Assembly (NCBI RefSeq): GCF_049532905.1
Contig: NZ_CP064032.1
Span: forward strand, 2,356,001 to 2,420,000
DNA from: Dyella_B nitratireducens
GTDB lineage: Bacteria; Pseudomonadota; Gammaproteobacteria; Xanthomonadales; Rhodanobacteraceae
DNA length: 64,000 nt
Reading direction: 5' to 3'
Shown here: piece after piece, positions 37,275 to 46,086 of the stretch
How positions within the stretch are numbered: position 1 is the stretch's first letter
Layout: the number at the start of each line of letters is the position of its first letter
Translations under genes and position numbers: made by a program
The notes under the pieces: model-generated
What the model saw: the letters and a program-made list of their open reading frames with translations, nothing else
What the model was told of the DNA's origin: nothing
Databases searched by the model: none

Positions 37275-37425
37275 GTCGTGGCCAAAGGTCTCGCCGAGCC
37301 ATCGCAAACGTGGTGTCTGCGATAACCATCCGCGCCATGAAGCCGAGGCTTCAAGTCTGTTGACGCGGATTCCTCGATACACGCGGGCCAAGCGGCCAGA
37401 TGTAACGAGGATGGCTACTCCCCAA
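37275..37425 (-). ncRNA. yybP-ykoY manganese riboswitch
   Basis: Read on the minus strand, the hallmark segments of the family occur in order: GGGGAGTAGCC (37413-37423), CGCGTCAACAGACTTG in the middle, and GGCGAGACCTTTGGCC near 37280-37296, with paired arms ATCCGCG/CGCGGAT and TTGCGATG-type stems between them. These are the conserved Mn2+-binding loops of the yybP-ykoY class. It sits about 70 bases upstream of the exchanger gene. The family switches on export genes when Mn2+ is high. Confidence 0.9.
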
Positions 37426-37446
37426 TGACAGTGAGTGGCGCGAATG

Positions 37447-38286
37447 CTACAGGCTTCGCCTGAACCTCACAACAGGATGGGGGGGTTCCTGCAGGCGGTC
37501 TTGCAGCATGTCATCGATGCCATAAGCACCTGGCTCTTTTCCAGCCAACCAGGCTGCAGCCTCAAGTGCCCCTCGCGCAAAAATCGAGCGATCGGTAGCG
37601 CGATGACTCAACTCGACTCGTTCGCCCTGACCGAGCAATAAAGCCGTGTGCTCACCGACCACGTCGCCACCACGTACCACCGCAAAGCCGATACTTCCGC
37701 CACGGCGCGCACCCGGTCGGCCTTCGCGCACGTACACCGCATCCTTGGCCAAGCTGGTGCCTCGTGCTTCGGCAGCAGCCTGCCCCAGCGCCAACGCCGT
37801 GCCGGACGGCGCATCTTCCTTGCGGCTGTGATGTGCTTCGACGATTTCCAGATCCCAATCCGCCAAGGCCGCAGCGGCCTCGCGCAATAGGCGCTTCAAT
37901 ACAGCCACGCCGAGACTGAAGTTGGCGGCATGCAATACGGGAATATGCTGGCTGGCTTCATGGAGCCTGGCTTGAAGCGCAGCGTCGACGCCGGTGGTTC
38001 CAGTAACCAACGCCGCCTTATGCGCACTGCAGTAATCAATCGCGGCGGCAAGACCATCCGGGCCACTGAAATCGATGACGGCATTCGCGGCAACAGCGCT
38101 CCACTCATGTGTGTAGCGCAACGATGCAGGAGAGTCGGCGAAAACGGGGCCGCCGTTATGCGTTGAACTCGATGACACCAACGCATTGACCAGCTCGAAG
38201 CGCTTGTCTTCGCGCACCAAGGCGAGCAAAGCGCGACCCATGCGGCCAGAGGCACCGTTGATGACCAGGCGGATGGGTTGAATCAT
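37447..38286 (-). CDS. dapB: 4-hydroxy-tetrahydrodipicolinate reductase
   Basis: A 279-residue enzyme of lysine and diaminopimelate synthesis. Cofactor motif VINGASGRMGRALLALV at the N terminus, DFSGPDGLAAAIDYC, TGTTGVDAAL, the catalytic EAHHSRKEDAPSGTALALG and C-terminal ELSHRATDRSIFARGALEAA. The ATG giving MIQPIRL has AAGGAA in front. The C-terminal tail (about 15 residues, ending VVRFRRSL) is slightly longer than usual. It follows dnaJ on the same strand with a palindrome in the gap. Confidence 0.95.
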   Translation of the reverse strand: MIQPIRLVINGASGRMGRALLALVREDKRFELVNALVSSSSTHNGGPVFADSPASLRYTHEWSAVAANAVIDFSGPDGLAAAIDYCSAHKAALVTGTTGVDAALQARLHEASQHIPVLHAANFSLGVAVLKRLLREAAAALADWDLEIVEAHHSRKEDAPSGTALALGQAAAEARGTSLAKDAVYVREGRPGARRGGSIGFAVVRGGDVVGEHTALLLGQGERVELSHRATDRSIFARGALEAAAWLAGKEPGAYGIDDMLQDRLQEPPHPVVRFRRSL

Positions 38287-38357
38287 GCGAAGTGTTCCTT
38301 GCTCTTCATTTGTCATGGAACGGTGCCGTACCCCGCCATGATAAAAGTTACCCAGGA

Positions 38358-38442
38358 GGCCGTGATGCCCGCGAAAGCGGATATCCATCTTGCTCGGATG
38401 CATCCTTGAGCATGGATTCCCGCTTTCGCGGGAATGACGGCC
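38358..38442. repeat. Palindrome, family A variant
   Basis: Arms GGCCGTGATGCCCGCGAAAG and GCTTTCGCGGGAATGACGGC pair with mismatches around GCTCGGATGCATCCTTGAGC. The core is related to, but diverged from, the CCGGCGAAGGCCGG elements. Intergenic between dnaJ and dapB. Confidence 0.75.
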
Positions 38443-38485
38443 ATGGGAGGGCACATACTTTTATGCCCTTCCCTTGAGCAAAAAT

Positions 38486-39604
38486 TCAGGACGTCACCCG
38501 CGACCAGAACTGTTTCACCCCATCCATGAAGCCCTTCGCGCGTGGCGAATGCTCGTCGTCATCGGCAAAGGTCGTTTCCAGCTTCTCCAGCAACTCGCGC
38601 TGCTCGCGGGTGAGTCGCACCGGCGTCTCCACCACCACTCGGCAAACCAGGTCACCGGTGCGGCCGCCACGCACGGATTTCACCCCGCGCCCGCGCAGCA
38701 CGAACTGTTGCCCGGTCTGCGTTTCTGGCGGAATGGTGATCGCCACTTCGCCGTCCAACGTAGGCACCTGCAATTCCGCACCCAGCGCGGCTTGCGAGAT
38801 GCGAATCGGTACTTCGCAAAAAAGATTGCTGCCGTCGCGTTGAAAGATGTCGTGCTCACGCACACGCACTTCCACGTAAAGATCGCCGGCCTCGGAACCC
38901 GCTGGCCCAGCCTCACCCTGCCCGGCCAGACGAATGCGATCGCCATTGTCGACGCCGGCCGGAATCCGCACGGACAACGTACGCGTTTCTTCCAGACGCC
39001 CTTCGCCGTGGCACTTCTTGCAAGGCTTTTCGATGGCGCGGCCGCTGCCCCCGCAATGCGGACAGGTCTGCTGGATGGAGAAAATGCCGTTCTGCATGCG
39101 CACGCGGCCATGGCCGTTACAGGTGCGGCAGCCGACGGTCTTGCCGTCCTCCGAACCGCTGCCGTTGCAGTGGTGGCAGTTGACCTGGGTGGGAATGTCG
39201 AACTTCTTCTCGACACCGAACACGGCTTCTTCGAGATCCAGTTCCATGATGTAGCGAAGATCCGCACCGCGGCGTGGACGCGAAGAGCGGCCGCCACCGA
39301 AGATATCGCCAAAGATGTCCCCAAAGATATCGCCCATGTCGCCGAAGCCGCCAGCACCACCTCGGCCGCCCGTGCCGCCTTCAAAGGCAGCGTGGCCGTA
39401 CTGGTCGTACATGGCGCGCTTCTGCGAATCGGACAGAACGTCGTAGGCCTCCTTGGCCTCCTTGAACTTCTCCTGCGCTTGCGGATCGTCAGGGCAGCGG
39501 TCCGGATGGTATTTCATCGCCAGGCGACGGAAGGCTTTCTTCAGCTCAGCGTCGTCTGCCGTTCGCTCGACACTCAAAATTTCGTAGTAGTCACGCTTGC
39601 TCAT
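38486..39604 (-). CDS. dnaJ: Chaperone protein DnaJ
   Basis: A 372-residue type I J protein: J domain with YHPDRCPDDPQAQEKFKEA (HPD), a Gly/Phe-rich linker (FEGGTGGRGGAGGFGDMGDI), four CxxCxGxG zinc repeats (CHHCNGSG, CRTCNGHG, CPHCGGSG, CKKCHGEG) and the C-terminal substrate-binding domain. It stimulates DnaK ATPase. Its ATG overlaps the stop of the TMEM175-like gene, which separates it from dnaK. Confidence 0.97.
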   Translation of the reverse strand: MSKRDYYEILSVERTADDAELKKAFRRLAMKYHPDRCPDDPQAQEKFKEAKEAYDVLSDSQKRAMYDQYGHAAFEGGTGGRGGAGGFGDMGDIFGDIFGDIFGGGRSSRPRRGADLRYIMELDLEEAVFGVEKKFDIPTQVNCHHCNGSGSEDGKTVGCRTCNGHGRVRMQNGIFSIQQTCPHCGGSGRAIEKPCKKCHGEGRLEETRTLSVRIPAGVDNGDRIRLAGQGEAGPAGSEAGDLYVEVRVREHDIFQRDGSNLFCEVPIRISQAALGAELQVPTLDGEVAITIPPETQTGQQFVLRGRGVKSVRGGRTGDLVCRVVVETPVRLTREQRELLEKLETTFADDDEHSPRAKGFMDGVKQFWSRVTS

Positions 39605-40179
39605 TTCATGATCCGCGATTCGATGCGCCGATCGGGAATGAACCAGATCGCAGCTGCCGTGGCATAAAGGACACACGACACCCACGGCGTCACGAACGCC
39701 AACAGGATGCCGCACACATACATGGCGACGGAGACCCAGCCTTTCCAGTCACCGCCCACCGCCTGCGCCAGCAGGGAGGATGCACCACCATTGGCCGCGA
39801 TCAGACTGCGCTGGAACGGCTGCCAGGCGATGGCGCACATCAGTAGCACAAAACCATACAACGCCACCGGCAGTTGTGCGAAGTGGTTCTCGCCCATCCA
39901 CCCGGTCGTCACCGGCATCAGCGACAACCAGAACAACAGGTGCAGGTTGGCCCACAGCACGCCGCCATTCACCTTCTCCGCAGCATGCAGGAAGTGATGG
40001 TGGTTGTTCCAGTAGATGCCGACGTAGACGAAGCTCAGCACATAGCTTAGGAACACCGGCCACTGCGGCAGCAAAACCTGCCAGCCGTCGCCGTGCGGCA
40101 CTTTGAGCTCCAGCACCATGATGGTCAGGATGATGGCGAGTACACCATCACTAAAGGCTTCAAGCCGCCCTTTTTCCAT
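39601..40179 (-). CDS. TMEM175/DUF1211-like potassium channel protein
   Basis: A 192-residue protein with about six spans. It carries the TMEM175 signature RLEAFSDGVLAIILTIMVLE in the first helix, where the FSD triad is typical, and WNNHHHFLHAAEKVNGGVLW between helices. Bacterial members form K+-selective channels as multimers. The ATG at 40179 follows a good GGAAG ribosome site. It lies between dnaK and dnaJ, overlapping dnaJ by four bases (ATGA), an unusual place for a channel gene. Confidence 0.88.
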   Translation of the reverse strand: MEKGRLEAFSDGVLAIILTIMVLELKVPHGDGWQVLLPQWPVFLSYVLSFVYVGIYWNNHHHFLHAAEKVNGGVLWANLHLLFWLSLMPVTTGWMGENHFAQLPVALYGFVLLMCAIAWQPFQRSLIAANGGASSLLAQAVGGDWKGWVSVAMYVCGILLAFVTPWVSCVLYATAAAIWFIPDRRIESRIMK

Positions 40180-40197
40180 CTTCCAGGCCTCCCCTTC

Positions 40198-40232
40198 CAA
40201 AAAAAACGAGCGCCATGGGCATGGCGCTCGTC
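40198..40232 (-). terminator. Rho-independent terminator after dnaK
   Basis: CGAGCGCCATGCCCATGGCGCTCG forms a perfect stem followed on the minus strand by TTTTTTTT, 17 bases past the dnaK stop. It partly separates dnaK from the TMEM175-like gene and dnaJ. Confidence 0.88.
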
Positions 40233-40247
40233 TTCCTGGTGGCTACT

Positions 40248-42191
40248 TTACGACGACTTGCGGTCGTTCTTCACCTCGGTGAACTCGGCGTCAACCACGT
40301 CGTCCGGCTGGGCGGAACCACCGGGGCCGGGGCCGTGCTGATCGCCGCCAGCACTCGGGCCCGCGTCCGCATGGCCTGCTTGCGCCGCGGCATACAACGA
40401 CTGCGCCACCTGCTCCAGCTTCTGGATCTTGGCTTCGATGGCGGCTTTGTCTTCGCCGTCCTTCACCTTCTCCAGATCCGATAGCGCGCCTTCGATCTCG
40501 CTGAGCTGGGCGCCCGGCACCTTGCCGCCGTGCTCCTTCAGCGCACTGCGCGTGGCGTGCACCAACTGGTCGGCCTTGTTACGCGTGCTCACCAGCTCCT
40601 GGAACTTCTTGTCTTCTTCGCGGTGTGCTTCAGCATCGGCCACCATGCGCTGGATTTCGTCATCGGACAGGCCGGAACCGGCCTTGATCTCGATGCGCTG
40701 CTCCTTGCCGGTCTTCTTGTCCTTGGCGGACACATGCAGGATGCCGTTGGCGTCGATGTCGAAGGTCACTTCGATCTGCGGCATGCCGCGGGGTGCGGAG
40801 TCGATGCCGGCCAGGTCGAACTTGCCCAGCGACTTGTTGCCGGAAGCACGCTCACGCTCACCCTGCAGCACATGCACGGTCACCGCGGTCTGGTTGTCTT
40901 CGGCGGTGGAGAACACCTGCGAGGCCTTGGTCGGCACCGTGGTGTTCTTCTCGATCAGCTTGGTCATCACGCCGCCCATGGTCTCGATGCCCAGCGACAG
41001 CGGGGTAACGTCGAGCAGCAGCACGTCCTTCACCGAACCACCCAGCACGCCACCCTGGATCGCCGCGCCGACGGCGACAGCTTCGTCCGGATTGACGTCC
41101 TTGCGCGGCTCCTTGCCGAAGAAATCCTTCACCGCTTCCTGCACTTTCGGCATGCGGGTCTGGCCGCCGACGAGGATCACTTCGCTGATGTCGGACACGC
41201 GCAGGCCAGCATCGTTGAGCGCGGTACGGCAGGGCTCGATGGTGCGCTTGACCAGGTCTTCTACCAGCGCTTCCAGCTTCGCGCGGGTGAGCTTGATGTT
41301 CAGATGCTTCGGACCGGAGGCATCCGCTGTGACGTACGGCAGGTTCACTTCGGTCTGGTGCGAGGACGACAGCTCGATCTTCGCGCGCTCGGCTGCATCC
41401 TTCAGACGCTGCAGCGCCAGCGGATCCTTGCTGAGATCGATGCCCTGGTCCTTCTTGAATTCTTCGATGAGGTAATCGATGACACGCTTGTCGAAGTCTT
41501 CACCGCCGAGGAAGGTGTCGCCGTTGGTGGCCAGCACTTCGAACTGCTTCTCACCGTCGACTTCCGCGATCTCGATGATCGACACGTCGAACGTACCGCC
41601 GCCAAGGTCGTACACCGCGATCTTGCGATCGCCGCCCTTCTTGTCCAAACCATAGGCCAGTGCAGCTGCGGTCGGCTCGTTGATGATGCGCTTCACGTCC
41701 AGGCCAGCGATGCGGCCGGCGTCCTTGGTCGCCTGGCGCTGGCTGTCGTTGAAGTAGGCCGGCACGGTGATCACCGCTTCGGTGACCGGCTCACCGAGGT
41801 AATCCTCGGCGGTCTTCTTCATCTTCATCAGCACCTTCGCGGAAACTTCCGGCGGCGCCATCTTCTTGCCATCGGAGGTCTGCACCCAGGCATCACCATT
41901 CTCGTGCGCCATGATGCCGTACGGCACGATGTGGATGTCCTTCTGCACTTCCGCGTCGGTGAACTTGCGGCCGATCAGGCGCTTCACCGCGTAGAACGTG
42001 TTCTTGGGATTGGTGACACCCTGACGCTTGGCGGGGGCGCCGACCAGCACTTCGCCGTCCTTGGTGAACGCGACAATGGATGGCGTGGTGCGATCGCCTT
42101 CCGAGTTCTCAATCACTTTGGCGGTGCTGCCGTCCATGATGGCTACGCACGAATTGGTCGTGCCCAGGTCGATGCCGATGATTTTGCCCAT
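40248..42191 (-). CDS. dnaK: Chaperone protein DnaK
   Basis: A 647-residue Hsp70. N-terminal MGKIIGIDLGTTNSCVAIMD (phosphate loop), VYDLGGGTFDVSIIEI, the linker region with DVLLLDVTPLSLGIETMGG starting the substrate-binding domain, and a C-terminal lid ending in a Gly/Asp-rich tail. Standard length. A heat-shock (sigma-32-type) promoter lies 50-80 bases upstream. Confidence 0.98.
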   Translation of the reverse strand: MGKIIGIDLGTTNSCVAIMDGSTAKVIENSEGDRTTPSIVAFTKDGEVLVGAPAKRQGVTNPKNTFYAVKRLIGRKFTDAEVQKDIHIVPYGIMAHENGDAWVQTSDGKKMAPPEVSAKVLMKMKKTAEDYLGEPVTEAVITVPAYFNDSQRQATKDAGRIAGLDVKRIINEPTAAALAYGLDKKGGDRKIAVYDLGGGTFDVSIIEIAEVDGEKQFEVLATNGDTFLGGEDFDKRVIDYLIEEFKKDQGIDLSKDPLALQRLKDAAERAKIELSSSHQTEVNLPYVTADASGPKHLNIKLTRAKLEALVEDLVKRTIEPCRTALNDAGLRVSDISEVILVGGQTRMPKVQEAVKDFFGKEPRKDVNPDEAVAVGAAIQGGVLGGSVKDVLLLDVTPLSLGIETMGGVMTKLIEKNTTVPTKASQVFSTAEDNQTAVTVHVLQGERERASGNKSLGKFDLAGIDSAPRGMPQIEVTFDIDANGILHVSAKDKKTGKEQRIEIKAGSGLSDDEIQRMVADAEAHREEDKKFQELVSTRNKADQLVHATRSALKEHGGKVPGAQLSEIEGALSDLEKVKDGEDKAAIEAKIQKLEQVAQSLYAAAQAGHADAGPSAGGDQHGPGPGGSAQPDDVVDAEFTEVKNDRKSS

Positions 42192-42243
42192 GATGTGTGC
42201 TCCGGAAACTTTGAATGCGGCCCCTCAGCCGCGAATGGTTGTC

Positions 42244-42272
42244 AGATGGGGTTCTGGCGAAAAGCCTTCAAT
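42244..42272 (-). promoter_or_regulatory. Sigma-32-type heat-shock promoter for dnaK
   Basis: On the minus strand CATTGAAG and CCCCATCT are separated by 14 bases, close to the heat-shock consensus CTTGAAA / CCCCATNT. No CIRCE element was seen here although hrcA lies close by. Confidence 0.75.
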
Positions 42273-42394
42273 GCCAAGTAAACCCTGCAGTTCTGGAATT
42301 ACTAGAGTCTGTTCAACATCCCCGCGTAGTTCACATAGCCCCTGAGTGGTCGCCAGGTGGTCGTGCGGGGCGCAGCGCCAGACTCTCTCCTCGT

Positions 42395-42931
42395 TCAGTC
42401 GTCCTTGGCCACCGACACCAATGCGGGGCGCAACAGCCGATCGTTCAACACGTAGCCTTTCTGCAGCACTGCCACGACGGTGCCAGGCGCCTTGCCCGGG
42501 GCTTCCACCATGCTCACCGCGTGATGACGCTCGGGGTCGAGCGGCTGGTCGAGCGGATCGACCGGCACCAGGCCGTTGTTGCCGGCGATGCGCAGCAGCT
42601 CTTTCAGGGTGAGGCTCAGGCCTTCGCGGATCGTGGCGACATCGCCGCCCTCCACCGCCAGGCCGCGCTCCAGGCCGTCGTACACCGGCAGCAAGTCGTT
42701 GAGCAGCTTCTCGTTGGCGAAACGGCGTGCCTGCTCCAGATCGCGATGCAGGCGGCGGCGCTGGTTTTCCAGCTCAGCCTTTTCGCGCAGCACGGTCTCG
42801 CGCAATTCCTTGTTGCTCGTTTCCAGCTCGGCCACCTTGGCCTTGAGCGCATCGAGCTCATCGCTCATGGCGGCGTACTCCGCGGCCGTTTCCGGCATCT
42901 CGTTGGGCGACTGCGAATCGCTGTTGTGCAT
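42395..42931 (-). CDS. grpE: Nucleotide exchange factor GrpE
   Basis: A 178-residue protein with a long N-terminal coiled coil (LDALKAKVAELETSNKELRE), the middle segment RRRLHRDLEQARRFANEKLL and the C-terminal beta domain with VDPLDQPLDPERHHAVSMVE and KGYVLNDRLLRPALVSV. It releases ADP from DnaK. Start at MHNSDSQSPNEM; the frame could extend to 42979 without support. Confidence 0.96.
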   Translation of the reverse strand: MHNSDSQSPNEMPETAAEYAAMSDELDALKAKVAELETSNKELRETVLREKAELENQRRRLHRDLEQARRFANEKLLNDLLPVYDGLERGLAVEGGDVATIREGLSLTLKELLRIAGNNGLVPVDPLDQPLDPERHHAVSMVEAPGKAPGTVVAVLQKGYVLNDRLLRPALVSVAKDD

Positions 42932-43014
42932 GAATGACTCCAAACATCGTCCTAGGCCGGCAAGGCTGCCGACCATCACAAAATTTGCGGGTACACCCGC
43001 CTCCCAACCGGCTT

Positions 43015-44070
43015 TTATAAGGCCGTAGCGGCGCGATTCAAGGCATCGCTGAGCAGGCGAGCGGTGGCCTGCACCACCGGGATCACACGATCATAAGCCA
43101 TGCGTGTGGGACCGATCACGCCGACCGCACCCAGCAGCCTGCCCTGGGCCCCGTAACTGGCGGTGACCACGCTGCAGCCATCCAGGGCGGCGAAACCCGA
43201 TTCCTCGCCGATAAACAAACGCACGCCGGGTGCCTTGGCGCAGGTTTCCATCAACTGCAGCAACTCGTTCTTTTTCTGGAACGCCTCGAACAGGTCGCGC
43301 AGACGCTCCAGGTTACCCAGTTCCGAGTACGCCATCAGGTTGGTCTGGCCGCTGACCAGCACGTCTTCATCCTGGGGCGCAAAGGACGCCGCCGCCAGCT
43401 CCACCGTCCTGGAAAGCAGCTGATGCAGCTCGCTGCTGGCCTCGCGCAATTCGCGCAGCAAATGCGCGCGGATGTCGTCCACGCGCAGGCCGACAAAATG
43501 CTCGTTGATGTAATTGGCCGCCTGTTCCAGCACTCGCCCTTCCAGCGGCTTGGCCAGTTGGATCACGCGGTTCTGCACCTGGTTGTCGGAGAACACCAGG
43601 ATCACCAGCACGCGCGCGTCCGGCAGTGGCACGAAATCGATGTGCCGCAAGGGGAAGTCAGTCTGGCGCGGCACCATCACCACGCCGGCGAAATGCGTCA
43701 TGGCCGATAGCAAGGCCGAGGCATTGCCGGCCAAGTCGCGCACCGTGGTCGGACCCGGCGGGAGTTCGCGCTGCAACCGCACCATCTCGTCGCGCGCCAG
43801 CGGCTGCAATTCGATCAGGCTGTCGACAAACAGGCGTAACCCGCGTGGTGTAGGTATACGTCCGGCGGAGGTATGCGGCGAAGCAACCAGGCCAGCTTCT
43901 TCCAGGTCCGCCATGATGTTACGGATGGTGGCCGGGCTCACGTCCAGCCCGGACGAACGCGACAGCGTACGTGAACCGACCGGTTCACCATCGACCAGAT
44001 ACTGCGCAATCAGCGTGCGCAGCAAGCGCCGTGCGCGGGTATCAAGTTCATGACCTGGGTGACGAGACAT
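43015..44070 (-). CDS. hrcA: Heat-inducible transcription repressor HrcA
   Basis: A 351-residue repressor. The N-terminal winged helix (LLRTLIAQYLVDGEPVGSRT, then SGLDVSPATIRNIMADLEEA) is followed by PHTSAGRIPTPRGLRLFVD and a GAF-like domain ending GVIGPTRMAYDRVIPVV. HrcA binds CIRCE operators of groE and sometimes dnaK genes. None was found in this window, so its target is likely groESL elsewhere. A TTG start four codons upstream is less likely than this ATG. Confidence 0.95.
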   Translation of the reverse strand: MSRHPGHELDTRARRLLRTLIAQYLVDGEPVGSRTLSRSSGLDVSPATIRNIMADLEEAGLVASPHTSAGRIPTPRGLRLFVDSLIELQPLARDEMVRLQRELPPGPTTVRDLAGNASALLSAMTHFAGVVMVPRQTDFPLRHIDFVPLPDARVLVILVFSDNQVQNRVIQLAKPLEGRVLEQAANYINEHFVGLRVDDIRAHLLRELREASSELHQLLSRTVELAAASFAPQDEDVLVSGQTNLMAYSELGNLERLRDLFEAFQKKNELLQLMETCAKAPGVRLFIGEESGFAALDGCSVVTASYGAQGRLLGAVGVIGPTRMAYDRVIPVVQATARLLSDALNRAATAL

Positions 44071-44233
44071 GCGCTGTGGCAATCCGTGAGACGGCTAAGA
44101 AATAAGGTTTGCCGGTGAAGAAAGCAAGAAAGGGGGAAACGGGCAGCACCAAGGCCACGCCAAGCTGGACGCACCCCATTCCCTGTTCCCCGTTCCCACT
44201 TACAATTCGTACGACCACTGCCATCCTCACCTC

Positions 44234-45904
44234 ATGCTCACCTCCCTTTACGTCCGCCATCTCGCCGTCGTCGAAGAAGCCGATCTTGCTTTTGGCCCTG
44301 GCCTGACCGTGGTCAGCGGGGAAACCGGCGCCGGCAAGTCCCTGCTGGTAGATGCCCTGATGCTGTTGGCCGGCGCACGTGCCGACAGCGGCATCGTGCG
44401 CGCCGGCAGCGATCGCGCGGAGCTGGCGGCGGAGTTCGACCTGGCCAACCTGCCCGAGGCGCACGACTGGCTCAAGCGCGAAGAACTGGACGAAGACGGC
44501 GCCTGCCAACTACGCCGCGTGATTCGCGCCGAAGGCAGCTCTCGCGCCTGGATCAACGGCCGCCCCGCCACCATCGGCCAGATCGGCGAGCTTGCTGCAT
44601 TGTTGGTGGAAATCCATGGCCAGCACGAGCACCAGGCGCTGCTGGAACGCGCGCATCAATTGAACTTGCTCGACGCTTACGCCGAAAACGAAGCACGTGT
44701 GGCGCAAGTACGCGACATCGCCCAGCAATGGCGCGACCTCGGCGCGCGTATCCGCAAACTGGCCGGCGGCGAAGATCGCGAACATCGCCTGGAATTACTG
44801 CGGCACGAACTTTCCGAACTGGAAAAATGGGCGCTACCCGCCGCCGAATTGACGGAGCTGGAAAGCAGCCATAAGCGACTGGCGAATGCGAGCAAGCTCA
44901 CGGAAGGCATCACCGGTGTGGTCGATCTGCTCGATGGCGACAGCGAATTCGCGCTGCGTTCGTCGCTGGGCCGCGCGCATGCGGAACTCAGCCGCCTCGC
45001 CACGCTGGACGATCGCCTCGCGCCGATGCTCGAATTGCTCGACAACGCGCAGATTCAACTCAATGAAGCTGTCGACGGCATGGGGCGCTATGCACAGGAT
45101 GTGGATCTCGATCCCGAACGCTATGCCGAGGTCGACACGCACCTCACACGCCTGCACGAGCTGTCGCGCAAGCACCGCCTGCCCGTCGCCGAACTCGACG
45201 CTAAGCGCATCGCCGTGCAGAACGAACTGACCGAACTGGAAAATGCTGGCGATGCGCTCGAACGGCTCGATGCGCAACGCACACAACTGCAGCGCGACTA
45301 CGACAAAGCTGCCGAAGCCCTGAGCAAGGCCCGGCAAACCGCCGCCAAGCGCCTCGGCAAGGAAGTGAGCGCATTGATGGGCGAACTCGGCATGGCCGGC
45401 GGCGTGCTGCAAGTTACCCTGGAAGTTTCCGACAACAACGATCCCGACCCGCAAGGCCGTGAGCGCTGTGAGCTATTGGTAAGCGCCAACCCAGGCCAGC
45501 CGCCCCGGGCTTTGCGCAAAGTCGCCTCGGGCGGCGAACTCGCCCGTATCAGTCTTGCGATTGAAGTGGCAACGCTGGGCAAAGACACCATCGGCTGCAT
45601 GGTGTTCGATGAAGTGGATACCGGCATCGGTGGCGCCGTGGCCGAAGTTGTCGGGCAGAAACTGCGTGCGCTGGGTTCGCGCTGCCAAGTGTTGTGCGTG
45701 ACGCATCTGCCGCAAGTGGCTGCACAAGGTCATGCGCATTTGCGTGTGAGCAAGCATGCCTCCGGCGGCTCCACGCACACCCGCATCGAAGTGTTGAATA
45801 CCGAAGGCCGGCGTGACGAGTTGGCGCGCATGCTGGGTGGTGTGGAAATTACGCGCGAAACACGGGCGCATGCGAAGAAGATGTTGGAGCAGGCGCAAGC
45901 CTAG
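44234..45904 (+). CDS. recN: DNA repair protein RecN
   Basis: A 556-residue SMC-like ATPase. Walker A in VSGETGAGKSLLVDALMLL, a long central coiled coil (residues 150-360), the ABC signature RKVASGGELARISLAIEV and Walker B MVFDEVDTGIGG near residue 455. It acts in double-strand break repair. Divergent from hrcA with about 160 bases between, where no LexA box could be confidently recognised. Confidence 0.96.
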   Translation: MLTSLYVRHLAVVEEADLAFGPGLTVVSGETGAGKSLLVDALMLLAGARADSGIVRAGSDRAELAAEFDLANLPEAHDWLKREELDEDGACQLRRVIRAEGSSRAWINGRPATIGQIGELAALLVEIHGQHEHQALLERAHQLNLLDAYAENEARVAQVRDIAQQWRDLGARIRKLAGGEDREHRLELLRHELSELEKWALPAAELTELESSHKRLANASKLTEGITGVVDLLDGDSEFALRSSLGRAHAELSRLATLDDRLAPMLELLDNAQIQLNEAVDGMGRYAQDVDLDPERYAEVDTHLTRLHELSRKHRLPVAELDAKRIAVQNELTELENAGDALERLDAQRTQLQRDYDKAAEALSKARQTAAKRLGKEVSALMGELGMAGGVLQVTLEVSDNNDPDPQGRERCELLVSANPGQPPRALRKVASGGELARISLAIEVATLGKDTIGCMVFDEVDTGIGGAVAEVVGQKLRALGSRCQVLCVTHLPQVAAQGHAHLRVSKHASGGSTHTRIEVLNTEGRRDELARMLGGVEITRETRAHAKKMLEQAQA

Positions 45905-45934
45905 CTTAGGGGGCAAAATTCAATCTTGCCGCGG

Positions 45935-46004
45935 CGTCATTCCGGCGAAGGCCGGAATCCATGCTTCGCACTCGCCATGGATTCCGGCCTTCGCCGGAAT
46001 GACG
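45935..46004. repeat. Palindrome, family A
   Basis: Inverted arms CGTCATTCCGGCGAAGGCCG and CGGCCTTCGCCGGAATGACG around GCTTCGCACTCGC. It separates the convergent recN and response-regulator genes, where it could act as a shared terminator or REP. Confidence 0.85.
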
Positions 46005-46086
46005 ACTCGCTCTGAAACAGCATTAACGCGCACTTCGGTTCTTGCCGGAATGACGGAAAAAGCATGGGGATACATCAGCCCCAAAC

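Noticed and set aside
40530..42281. 583-residue plus-strand frame opposite dnaK
   Set aside because: It is the antisense shadow of a strongly conserved gene in high-GC sequence, with no start signal or known domain.
42192..44233. CIRCE element near hrcA, grpE or dnaK
   Set aside because: No TTAGCACTC/GAGTGCTAA inverted repeat was found in the intergenic gaps.
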